Below are positions 18,515 through 27,950 of a DNA stretch of 64,000 nucleotides, piece by piece. The DNA lies in contig NC_087069.1 of the NCBI RefSeq assembly GCF_963678635.1, positions 47,200,276 through 47,264,275 on the forward strand, in the 5' to 3' direction. Made by a program: the position numbers and the translations under genes. Each line of letters begins with the position of its first letter. Positions within the stretch are counted from its first letter, which is position 1. The DNA is from Symsagittifera roscoffensis (Eukaryota > Xenacoelomorpha > Acoela > Convolutidae). The notes below the pieces were generated by a model. It made no database searches, had not been told where the DNA came from, and saw only the letters and a list, made by a program, of their open reading frames with translations.

Positions 18515-19437
18515 AACGGAATTTGCCAGAGAGCAGCTCTCCTGGCAATTCAAGAAATAACGACCAGAGAATCCTCATGGAATCACCTCGGAGGAGAAGA
18601 ATAGAGGCCTCAGCCAGAGTACCTTTCTTGGGAACGCTGCCCGAAGAAGAATGGGAAGTACATCACCGAGACCATGAGAGTAGGACGGGATGCAAGCTGG
18701 ACAGAGTGGCGTTTATGGAAGAAGTCTGGACCGTGGTTCAAAGCTATGGGACCCAGTCTATTCTGAAAACGGGTCTCAACCAACCCTTGATGAGAGAAGT
18801 ACTTGACAAGCTTGATGAGTGTGAAGGGAGACTGAGTAAGTTGTTGATCGACTCAGCCACTGATGAGAGTGAAGCGAATTCTCCCATCAAGATGACACCG
18901 CAGGATGATGAAGGAGAGGTGGTGTATCTGTCAAGGACCAGGAGAGGGACGATGCGATCGAAAATGGTGATTGATAAAATCAATGCGATGGAAATGAAGT
19001 TAGGCAGCAGAGTGATGCCGAGGAGAATTGGAAAGACGAAAGTGGATTCAGAAATATCGATTAAAGCTGGTAACTCAGCGAAAAGGAAACGAGTCGAGGA
19101 GGTCATGGATTTGGGGCAAGGTGATTATCAATTGTCTGGCACAGATAGAATATTAACTGATTTAGCGATGGTGCCACCCATTCTCATGGCGGGGATAAAG
19201 TCAACCGGTTATAAATCCAAAAGGAGTGACCGCACTCTGACTGGAGCAACCTTAGAAATGGAAATACTCAGCCAATGTGGAGAGAGCAAAATGAGAGACT
19301 TCAAGCCATCTCCCATGAATCATGGAAAGGGAAGTGTTGCAGGACAACTAACACCAGTAGAATACAACCGACTAACAGTGTCGGAGACAGTGTCGATAGA
19401 TGAACCCACCGGTGAATACATGGAGATGTTGGAATAA
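18232..19437 (+). CDS. Charged ORF continuing the large protein in another frame
   Basis: The frame is open from about 18,232 (FQEEADNDEQG...) with first ATG at 18,340; 365 aa from that ATG. N-terminal third acidic and Ser-rich, middle basic (ESPRRRRIEASARV, SKMVIDKINAMEMKLG), C-terminal part polar. No known domain. Composition runs on smoothly from the large ORF at its C-terminus, so a one-base shift or recoding near 18,235 probably links them. Confidence 0.55.
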   Translation, partial: KFQEEADNDEQGPSSPNKDKSEGNDGQGGSRQTEEPMQQDQAGGEDDRASTGGTSSLDFNIFSDLENNADTLETTEPADEGISTLEPQSAFMEMKRNLPESSSPGNSRNNDQRILMESPRRRRIEASARVPFLGTLPEEEWEVHHRDHESRTGCKLDRVAFMEEVWTVVQSYGTQSILKTGLNQPLMREVLDKLDECEGRLSKLLIDSATDESEANSPIKMTPQDDEGEVVYLSRTRRGTMRSKMVIDKINAMEMKLGSRVMPRRIGKTKVDSEISIKAGNSAKRKRVEEVMDLGQGDYQLSGTDRILTDLAMVPPILMAGIKSTGYKSKRSDRTLTGATLEMEILSQCGESKMRDFKPSPMNHGKGSVAGQLTPVEYNRLTVSETVSIDEPTGEYMEMLE

Positions 19438-19461
19438 CGAAACTCGGCTAGAAGGTATGTA

Positions 19462-19948
19462 ATGGCCCTGGAAGACGAAAAAGCCATGGAGGGTTATCTG
19501 GAAACGATGTTGCAAGGCACCACCCTCAAGCAGAAGGCGTACGGAACTTTGGCGTCGTCTGACGTACAGGCGGAAACGATCGAGCAGTTGGTGAGCCTTC
19601 CATGGAAAGCAGTAGTATTGAGGTATTTCGAAGAAGAAATGAGGACTACGCCAAGAATACATGCTCTCGTGGCAGTACCTTACGTAAAAACAGAGTTACA
19701 ACTCAGGTTGGTGCATGACGGGACTGACTCGCGAAGAATATGATTCAGAAGAAAGGAAGATATCAAAAGAAGAAAAGGTTTTCCTTATGACGAATCTGAG
19801 GGATCTGATAGTCCAGGAGGGAGCAGCAGTAGCGTGTGCGAAGCGGAGAGACGCTCTCTGTTTCATTCGATTCCTGATAGAGCAGATTTCAGTACCTGCA
19901 TTAAACACTTGTGTTAAAATACTGAGGGAAGGCGATGAGCGAACGTAA
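19462..19948 (+). CDS. Small helical ORF, N-terminal part of the last gene (one frameshift)
   Basis: Two overlapping frames (19,462-19,743 and 19,715-19,948) read as one helical protein with the switch near 19,715-19,740. The second frame leads, across a single TAA (19,946-19,948), into the 709-aa ORF in the same frame. I therefore take it as the start of that gene. Confidence 0.5.
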
Positions 19949-19957
19949 ACCTTATTC

Positions 19958-22087
19958 TTGCTAGCACTGCTGGATATGCAGCAAAGTAAACCGATGAGGG
20001 TGAACATGAAAGAACCTGAGGAATTGGAACCCATGAAAAAGATAGACGAGATCAGGAGATTCTCAAACAAGGAGCTGAGACTCACTAAAGAATCTATGGG
20101 AGTATTGCCGAAATCCAGTGAATACTGTGGACCGATCAAGAAGAAATCGTATAGCTACGTATCCGGGATCATAGGGATAGCGTATAATCCTTTCCTGTGT
20201 GTAGACATACGCGATTGCTTCTTCGATTATGAGCAGGCGGTGTTACTAAGATTCTGGACGTCCAGAATTGTAACGATTAAGAGCGTTAACAATCCACAGG
20301 CCAAATTGGGACTGGTCTTGGAAGAAGAGGTGACTGCATCTTCAGTACCAAAATCCGACAAAAGAGTGGAGTTTGGGTTGGGATTCTCAGATGAAATGCT
20401 GAGAACGAGCTTGATGGCAGTGTGGGAATTGATGAGGCCATCATGGTGTCCTAGTCCCAACGCTGACTCAATATTACGGGAGACGCAAGACATACAGAGG
20501 GAACTGAATGCAGACTGTAACCTGCGTGACCTCAACATCATATATAATGTGATGATAACAGCCTCTAAGAGCAACGGAGAAGATAAAGTGGAGTTGCCTG
20601 GCTGGGGACCAGAAGACTGGGTCAAACCTGGTAGCTATCTGGCGGAAGTCTTTGGACTGGAGGGTCACGTTTGTGGAGGTCTAGACTGTGTGAAAACCCT
20701 GGAGAAACAACACAAGCAATTGACAGTATTGTTTGGAAACGTAGTGATGAAAGCAAGAACGGAAACGGAACTGATAGCAGATTGTCATGGAGGAACCGAT
20801 GTGAATCTAGTGACTGCACTAGGATTCTACAGCATGTTTGGTTCTTTAGAGTCCCTATTGAATCTAGAACAGAAACATGAGATGGTCACAGCCATCAGCG
20901 TAGAAGTATTCCCAGGAGTTCTGCAGACTGAGCAGAAATACATAGGAAAATGGAGGGAAGCAATCGAGACAGAAATGAACATCAGACACAGCGAAACTTT
21001 TTGTAGACCATCAGGAGCACGATATTTGGTGGGTTCAACGTTGGCTCCAATGTGTAAGAGCAGATATCCTGTACATTTCGTAGCTGTGGACGTGAAGAGT
21101 ACAAGAACGATTGTGGATCAAGCCTTCTCAGTGCCGAAGTGTGTGAGATTGGCGAGAATGTCTGAAAAGTCTTACGAGTTACTATGTAAGATGTTCTCAG
21201 CGGTTCCAGAGAGAACCAAAGAAGAATTGGAGTCAATACTAGGAAAGAAGTTCATGGGATATGTGAGCGGGAACTTCAGTGACTTTGAGAAACAGAAACA
21301 GAGAGGATCAACTGTCACAGATTACAATGCAGTAGATGAGAATGATGAAGTCCACCGAGTGATGATGGAAGTGGAACCATTGCTGGAAGCTTCGGGAAAA
21401 CGTAATTGGAGGAGCATCATGTTGACACATGACGAGTTTCCTTGCCATTGCTTGCTGCAGACCTGGTGGTATCCCAAGCGTAGTAATCTGATGTTGATCT
21501 GGGACTCTGGAGAGCTGCTCTCCATGGGTTTACCAGATTCATCACAGCCCGTAACAATAGTGATAGTGGGAGTTATGATGGCGATACGATGGCTGGAAGC
21601 TCATGTGAGAGAGAATAATAGACAGGAGGCACCGACGAGAGAACAGTTGCGGAAATTAGATTGTCTAAAAGATTTAGATCTTTTTGAGACAATGTGCAAA
21701 GTTCTAAACATTCCGATGGAAGTGAAGAAGATATGGGCAAGAAAACGATTGATGCCATGGTTCAGAGCTAACATGACTGCATGGTTGTACGAGTATGCGA
21801 AAAAGCATATGTCGAAGCATGGCAGAGTGTACAGTGAATATCAGCTGGCCATTGGGGCAGGAGCTTTCAAGCGAGCTCTCGTGACTCATCGGAATGCAAT
21901 GACCACCGCTGTGAAAAGAATTTCCAGGACGAATGAGCGTAATGGAAATGAGAAGGCAGAGATGCTGAAAGAAGATTTGGAGAGAAACTTGACGTTGTGT
22001 CTCCACAACAGCTTCTGCAGGAACAGAGAATCCAACGTGGATCCCCTACCTTGCTGCAAACAGAGGGTAGAAGAGCAGAAGTGTTAG
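19958..22087 (+). CDS. Long (~709-aa) ORF of unknown function, last gene of the element
   Basis: Open for 709 codons. Cys-containing segments (CGGLDCVKT, FPCHCLLQTWW), a possible membrane-adjacent hydrophobic stretch (VTIVIVGVMMAIRWL), and a basic C-terminal third (KRISRTNERNGNEKAEMLKE). No signal peptide and no domain I recognise. It occupies the position of env in retroviruses, but no fusion peptide, furin site or convincing transmembrane anchor is visible, so an envelope role is not supported. Confidence 0.65.
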   Translation: MLALLDMQQSKPMRVNMKEPEELEPMKKIDEIRRFSNKELRLTKESMGVLPKSSEYCGPIKKKSYSYVSGIIGIAYNPFLCVDIRDCFFDYEQAVLLRFWTSRIVTIKSVNNPQAKLGLVLEEEVTASSVPKSDKRVEFGLGFSDEMLRTSLMAVWELMRPSWCPSPNADSILRETQDIQRELNADCNLRDLNIIYNVMITASKSNGEDKVELPGWGPEDWVKPGSYLAEVFGLEGHVCGGLDCVKTLEKQHKQLTVLFGNVVMKARTETELIADCHGGTDVNLVTALGFYSMFGSLESLLNLEQKHEMVTAISVEVFPGVLQTEQKYIGKWREAIETEMNIRHSETFCRPSGARYLVGSTLAPMCKSRYPVHFVAVDVKSTRTIVDQAFSVPKCVRLARMSEKSYELLCKMFSAVPERTKEELESILGKKFMGYVSGNFSDFEKQKQRGSTVTDYNAVDENDEVHRVMMEVEPLLEASGKRNWRSIMLTHDEFPCHCLLQTWWYPKRSNLMLIWDSGELLSMGLPDSSQPVTIVIVGVMMAIRWLEAHVRENNRQEAPTREQLRKLDCLKDLDLFETMCKVLNIPMEVKKIWARKRLMPWFRANMTAWLYEYAKKHMSKHGRVYSEYQLAIGAGAFKRALVTHRNAMTTAVKRISRTNERNGNEKAEMLKEDLERNLTLCLHNSFCRNRESNVDPLPCCKQRVEEQKC

Positions 22088-23003
22088 AGGACGGCTTCCA
22101 GCAGCGTCAGGATAGCTAAGGACGTGTTACAGGATACGGAGACTGAGAGTGCAGAGTCAGTATCACAGGAGGAAGAAATGGAGCATTGACGAATGACCGA
22201 AAGACAAGATGAGAAAAGAAACGAAATTAGAAGAATTTAGAAGTTTTAGAACTTCTAAACGACGAAAAAAGAAGAAAACAAAGGAGTGATGAAGAAAAGT
22301 TAAAACTCAGAATTGTTTTATGTGTGTGAAAAACTCAAGTGAGAAACCAAGCAACCAAGTTGTAATTGAAAACTGAAAAATTTAGTTGAGTTTTGAAACT
22401 GTTGCATTTATAAATTTGCATTATGATTTTAGTTGAGGTGGCTTTAGAGACACTCACTTACTATTTATTTAGAAAGGCTTAAGTGAAGGAGTATATTTAA
22501 ATATTCCAGCCTGCATGACTGTTTTTAATCAGCTAGGAGAACTGATCACTTTGTGGTGAAATGGAGGGCTTGAGTAATCTCTCGAAGAGGGAGATTGTTT
22601 CATTATTCTTTCTAACCACAGAGTTTCTTAGTTTTAGTATTCAGGACAATAACAAGCAAGATTTCCGAAGGGACAAGCGTAGATGGATAATTTTAGCTTG
22701 TTGGTTGGCAGGACTGTCCTGCAAGCCAACACCTTTTAAATCTAAGAGAAAAAGTTTTAATCGGGACATTGACACTGGATGTCAGAAAATATGTTTTATC
22801 TTAGGTCATATCCTCAATGTGCAGATTGGTGAAAGAATTTGAAGGCTATAGTGATGTAGTGATGTAGTATGATGCCATTTATATTCTGCAGTGAGTCGAT
22901 GTGACGTGGGTAAAAGTAATTTTGGGCATTTTGTAAATTCTGTTCGATGACACTGTAACCATTTTACGAACATTGCGCGATTCAATGAGGACATTGACCG
23001 GAC
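22088..23003 (+). other. 3' non-coding region of the element
   Basis: Begins with a purine-rich run (about 22,190-22,310, gaagaaaacaaagg...). A 93-aa open frame (22,561-22,842) resembles nothing and lies in AT-rich sequence; I doubt it is coding. Confidence 0.55.
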
Positions 23004-23016
23004 TGTCCGGGGAGTA
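23004..23016 (+). other. Polypurine tract (plus-strand primer)
   Basis: TGTCCGGGGAGTA lies directly before the 3' LTR TGTGAC. CGGGGAG is the purine run expected at this place. The 11-mer recurs at 9642, 9708, 9774 and 12,261. Confidence 0.7.
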
Positions 23017-23787
23017 TGTGACATTCGACCAGAATGTGAAAAATGCAATCTGAGAAACGTCAGAAACGGCCATTTTGGCTAAAACAAGAAAGAGGAACAG
23101 AACAACATTAGCTGCGCTAACAACAACTACGAAATCGAGATCGGAAAACGACAACGAGTTACAGAGTAACAGAGAACACTCCGAGTTGCAACTATTGTGC
23201 CGCTACAATAGTTGCAAGGCCGTTGCGAACAACGGTGAAGGGTGAGAGACGGCCTTCCGGATTAAGAGGAAATCAGGATTAACGAGCTTGATCCAGTGGA
23301 TTCATCAATCCGGAAGGGTAAAGAACTGAAACTTTTATCCTGTTACATAAACTTTTAGCTTCCTGTCATGTCCTGACTTGAATTTAATTAACATCTAGAT
23401 TCATTTTGATAAGGATGAGAAGCTAGGAGTTGGGGGAAAGGGTTGATCCATCTTCGAAGGAGATGATGATATTCATCTACTGAACAAAAACAATAATAAT
23501 ATAATAAGTAGTAGTAGCCCCGTTTTCAGGAGTGACCTCGTGGTCTGGGGATACTGAGACCCAGCCATGAGCTCACTATTTCTGCATGTAATTTAGTTAA
23601 TCTGAGTGTTTTGACCGAAGCCGAAAGCAGTAACATTTTGTCGACCCGATGTTAGAAAAGACCACCGAAAAGTACTGGCTTGGTAGAGACGGTGAAAAGC
23701 ATGCAAAGCTCTGTTTAGACGTTAGCCAGTCGTCTTAAGACTTAATTTTGTTTTCCGTCGATATGTATCTTCCGGGCGAATGTTACA
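23017..23787 (+). repeat. 3' LTR of the giant element
   Basis: 771 bp, TGTGACATTCG...CGAATGTTACA. It matches the 5' LTR except for about 15-20 substitutions, a one-base indel, and loss of the 150 bp that carry the CRE palindrome. The hairpin is retained. Confidence 0.9.
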
Positions 23788-23792
23788 TTGTT
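23788..23792. repeat. Candidate target-site duplication, right copy (TTGTT)
   Basis: Follows the CA end of the 3' LTR; matches 4936-4940. Confidence 0.55.
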
Positions 23793-24892
23793 TCCGTGTT
23801 GATTTGTCATTGTTAGATACTCATCTCAAACCGACTAAATCAGAAAATTGAATTTCGAGAAATGCGAGGCTTAAAGCGAAGATTGATACAGATGATGTGG
23901 AAGTTTTTCGACGATCAATTCTCAGAACATAACAAGTGCACATGGGTCCTCTTTGTGACTGCAACATGTGCCGAAATAACGACGAAATTTTGAGAACTTT
24001 GGGGATATCATCCCATCAGTATCCTACTCAAATTTCAGAACAACAACAACTAATCTCAAACTATTTAATAAGTTTATCACAACAATTAGGTATAAGAATT
24101 TACGAGTTTGACAGGTTTTATTTGTAGCGCCATCTATTCCATATTTATGATCAGCAGTTGCCGCGACAAGAGTAATCTGTAGAAAAAATCCTACTCGTTT
24201 TTTGTGCAGATCTCATTGATATAGATTAATAATTGTTATCAATTCTTGCTTTGTTCCAACCATATGAAAAATGTGGAGGAATTTTGTATTGGGGTGTGTT
24301 TTATATTTTTTATTGAACCGGTTTGAAATTTTTATTTTTTGTCTTAATTTGAGCGAATAAAGCAAGCTAGCAGGCCTACAATAGCTGATTTATGCCTCAT
24401 TTAAGACCTTCAATTTTAAGTTTAAGCTAGTAAAACTATTTTTTGAATTTAAAGTATTTTTTAGTTTTTCTAGTAATTTTTCAAAATTTTTGTCCAATTT
24501 GCCTATACTACTATGACTATCCAATATGCCTAAATTGTATTTTGCGTCAGATCCTTTGATCACACCAAGCACAAAAAACTACACTAATTTGGAAAAGAAA
24601 ACTTCCTAAACCGTAGTTTTCTAAAGACCATGGTCGGAACATTCTGTGCAACTTTTAGAGGTAACCGGCTATCCGAGTTCTATTCGACCCTTTTTCATTT
24701 GATCTTCTTCTAAATTACTTTAGAATTATAGAGAATCTACCTGGCCGTATAAAATGCAGTATTCTCATGCATACTCGGCACAGAATGATAAAAACTATTT
24801 TGATGCGATAATAGAGTTGACGTCCGGAATTTTGTAAGGAAAACTATTTCAGTCAGCAACCGAAGTAGTGGAGAGATGGGTGTTACTATGGT
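23793..24892. other. Intergenic, no gene supported
   Basis: AT-rich host-type sequence. A 63-aa Cys-containing open frame (23,936-24,127, CDCNMCRNND) overlaps another short open frame; neither shows a domain or splice context. Otherwise nothing seen. Confidence 0.45.
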
Positions 24893-25327
24893 AGGGTGGT
24901 TCCTTGAAAAAAACCTGGTCCCTTGCGAGTAAGACACCTAGGGCTCTGAAATCATTTAATACTTGTGATTTTGCAATTCAAAAAGGTGGCGCAGTATATT
25001 TTCAAACCAATTTTCTGTTTCGTTACTTCGTAGAACCCTCCCTCTTGACCATTTAAAGTTGGAAAATTCAAAAAACCGCTTTCCTTGAGTTTTGATGACA
25101 AATAAGTCAACCCCATTGTGGTTGCTTAACCGTTAAATAAATTGAAGCGAGCATATTTCTTGATATTAACTAGATAGTATGATTAATCTGAACATTTTCT
25201 GACAGCATATTTCGGAGGTTTTTGAAATGAATAATCTATGCACAAATCAGTTTTCAAAATTATAACATGCGAAATGCATGCGGGACCTGTCGATCATAGT
25301 TACTTTTTCGTGGGACCACTCTATCGG
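24893..25327. mobile_element. MITE-like element with long inverted repeats
   Basis: The left end (agggtggttccttgaaaaaaa ... gtcccttgcgagtaa ... ttttcaaaccaattttctg) matches the reverse complement of the right end (agagtggtcccacgaaaaagt ... gtcccgcatgc ... ttttgaaaactgatttgtg). About 435 bp, no ORF. A related copy lies at about 51,560-51,790. Confidence 0.6.
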
Positions 25328-25559
25328 AGTGCGGTCTGTATTTAGACAACCGCGTATTCATACTCGTCAGTAAGCAGACAAATACTAAATTAGCCAATCA
25401 CAATTCGGCCAAAATTTAAAAGTTTAATTGATGCTTTCAGTGTATGATTTGCGAAGAGAACTCTTTGACAATTCAGGTCGTTTCCAATGCATAGTAAATG
25501 CCAGACGATCAACCCTTTGGTGACTCTAGTTTTGAGTAAACCATGGTTTTAGTCTCTTG

Positions 25560-25785
25560 TGTTCGGTCACAAACACATCCCAAAAGTTTTGAGAAATAAA
25601 ACAAAAAATTCAAAAATTTTTTGGTATATGAAAAAATGCTTGTCCTAAAATTTCCATAAATGAAAAAATGCTTATATTAGAGTTTTCTTACATTTCTGTA
25701 TCTATGGAATTTTACAAAATTGTATGATAAGCATTTTTTCAGATATGAAAATTGTATGATAAGCATTTTTGGTCAACCCGGGATT
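25560..25785. repeat. Remnant of the CCCGGGTTGACC-ended element
   Basis: Contains repeated 'attgtatgataagcatttt' blocks and ends in ggtcaacccggg (25,771-25,782), the same terminus as the 59,318-60,209 element. The opposite end is not found. Confidence 0.5.
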
Positions 25786-26044
25786 ACAGAATAGTCAGAT
25801 GAGAGTATTGTGCACTAAAGCAATAGACGGAAATAACTTCCGTTAACATAAGCATTTAAAAATATACAACTTGAATTTAATGGTTTAGTTTAGCGCAGTC
25901 TTCAGGAACGTCGTTTTTTTTGCTCAAAGCTTTGTGCCAAATTTTTTGGCTTAAGAAATCTACTCAAACCTTTGCTACCTTAGCATTGAGCATAATTAGA
26001 GACCGTTTTTTCAATCAAGTGGCATTCTTCTCGTTTTTTATCCG

Positions 26045-26100
26045 CTAGTTTGTCATCATAAGTGTTACTAAGCTTCGCTTCGCCTCTATGTGATAGCAGC
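26045..26100. repeat. SINE 3'-tail fragment with a palindrome
   Basis: 'atccgctagtttgtc...aagcttcgcttcgcctctatgtg' matches the tail shared by many repeats in this window (38,338; 38,963; 52,460; 62,828). Confidence 0.45.
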
Positions 26101-26304
26101 AATAAAATTGAAGTTCAATCTGTATCTGGCAAGCTAGATCATTGACATCTCATTTTGAACGAAAAGCAACCCGTTTTCAGAACGTTTGATTCAGACCTCG
26201 AATCAGAAGTTCCCTTAGGTACTACCGTTCCAACACTCTGGATGTTCAAGATTCCAGAGGTAAGAGGAAGGGTCTTTGTGATATACATTAGTGTTCAGTT
26301 CATT

Positions 26305-26495
26305 GGGGATGGACCGTACCCGGCGGTAGTGTAAGACCGGGACAATCCGTGGACCGGCTGAAGCAAGCTTCCTTGCCGAGTCCGAAGATCAAAAATCAGT
26401 TTAATATTGGTGCCAGGCAATGCCCAGCATGCCAGATATTAAGCTGACAAGAACAGATACTACACATGATCTTAGCCAAAAGGCCGAGAAGCGAT
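26305..26495 (-). ncRNA. RNU2: U2 spliceosomal RNA
   Basis: On the minus strand the RNA starts ATCGCTTCTCGGCCTTTTGG, the invariant U2 5' end. It keeps the branch-point-pairing GTAGTATCTGTTC, the Sm-type gATTTTTGa site, stem III and stem IV (CCCGGTCTTACACTACCGCCGGG), and ends near ACGGTCCATCCCC. About 191 nt, the normal size. Stem-loop IIa/IIb sequence differs from vertebrates (TCTTGTCAGCTTAATATCTGGCATGC...), with pairing plausible. U2 base-pairs with the intron branch site in the spliceosome. No poly-A or truncation typical of U2 pseudogenes is seen, so it may be functional; the promoter (PSE) was not identified. Confidence 0.93.
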
Positions 26496-27950
26496 ACTAT
26501 CTACCAAACCATCGACTGCTCTATTCACAGTACCGGACTTAAATCATGAAAAGAGATCTTAAAGGTGGCGATCTCAGTTATCACGAAGTCTAAAAATTGC
26601 ATTTTTTGAGATTTTCGAGGTCAAAACATTGAAGGGATACAATTATTTTTTGTTGCATTAATCGTTTTCTTACACTGGAAGTCGTTTCAGAAATCCAGTT
26701 TTTTTCTCAATTTGAGAATAATTTATACACAGCTTATGCTCAGTTCTGTATGCTATAAGCAAAGATTTAAAACTTGTTAAATGCATTTTATAAAATACAA
26801 CTCGACTGAGAATTACTAAGACTGCGAGATTTGACGATAAAAGGTAGACTAATAAATGCAATGGTATTCGAGTTGTATGGTCGAGTCAAATTTACGAATT
26901 GATAAAACACATAGCGAGTACCACCAACTGATATATACATATTACTTCGGAGATATTTACAAAAGACAGTCACAGCGAATGGTTGGTCGGATTAAATTGA
27001 CGGATAAAAAGACACAGAGAAAGAAATACTAAAATAGAATAGATAGAGCTATATAATAGTTTTGAAATATACAGCTTGAAAATATATTCCAATGTTGCTC
27101 CCTTGAATTGTATAAGCCTTTTCCCAAAGTGTAATAGGTTCGTATTGCAATTTTGAGACTACGCAGAGTTAGTCGGCGGCGGTCCGTATATTGGGAAAAT
27201 ATCGGCTATGGAATTCCATTCGACAAAACTATTCGTTCTAGCAGAAAAGTAATCAAAGAATTGTTAGACATATATTGAAGTTTTCAAATAATTTTTCCAT
27301 CATTTTAAGCAAGAGCCATAGTTCAAGAGCCATGATCCGTTTTTTCAACGTGGGGGAGTGATTTTTTCGGTTGTGATCAAATTATTAATTGGAGATGTTT
27401 ACAAGAAATTTGTTTGGATTTCTGTTGATTTTTGTTTTATTCCATCCACACCTTATGGTGTTTTTTCGATAACGTCATGTAGTCGCCTTTAAAAGAAACT
27501 AATCATAGTTTTAAGCTTAAGGTTTGTTTTTTTTTGAAATATTATGGCCTAAATAACAAGTTTTTCTTTATATGCAAGTACCACAGAGGGCATGAAGACG
27601 TTAACTTGATCCAATTTGCGGCTTCTTATAGCCACTGGCTGATACAAAAATTAGTCGTAGCTGACATTTTCTAAAAAACTGCAATTTTAGAATATACAAA
27701 CCACCTTTTCTGAGGAGCTCAATTATCTGGGATAATTTCTGTTGATACTGTAATTGTTTTTTTTTCGTGGATTAGATGGAATATTTTCATTTGGCGGTGA
27801 CCGAAAATGACAAAAATGAGCTGTTATTGCTCTACGATCAATCGTTCTGTAAGTTTCAGTTAAAATTGTCTGATTGTGAGTTAAGATTATATTTCGGAAA
27901 TTATAGAATAATTTGATTGATCTGTTTTTTTTTAAAGAAAACTTATAAAT
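26496..27950. other. Intergenic between the U2 gene and the coiled-coil gene
   Basis: AT-rich, no ORF of interest. It contains the upstream region of the minus-strand U2 gene and the 3' flank of the coiled-coil gene. Confidence 0.5.

Larger units (their letters stand above)
4942..23787 (+). mobile_element. Giant (~18.8 kb) Ty3/gypsy-type LTR retrotransposon with extra ORFs
   Basis: Two near-identical direct LTRs (4942-5863 and 23,017-23,787) with TG..CA ends enclose a PBS at 5876, a protease-RT-RNase H-integrase region, about 10 kb of additional ORFs, and a purine-rich plus-strand primer at 23,004-23,016. TTGTT flanks both sides. Excluding one 150-bp deletion, the LTRs differ at roughly 15-20 sites by eye over about 770 aligned bases, so the insertion is fairly young. 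The order PR-RT-RH-IN and the D,D-35-E integrase fit Ty3/gypsy. Unusual are the length, the lack of an evident gag before pol, and the macro-domain-like, SGNH-hydrolase-like and unrecognised large ORFs after pol. Pol has several frameshifts and stops, so this copy is probably not autonomous. Confidence 0.85.

Noticed and set aside
19958-22087. Envelope glycoprotein, by position before the 3' LTR
   Set aside because: No signal peptide, fusion peptide, furin site or clear membrane anchor.
22561-22842. 93-aa ORF as an accessory gene of the giant element
   Set aside because: AT-rich composition unlike the other ORFs, no domain; probably chance.
23936-24127. 63-aa Cys-containing ORF as a gene
   Set aside because: No ATG-strength context or homology; overlapped by another equally short frame.
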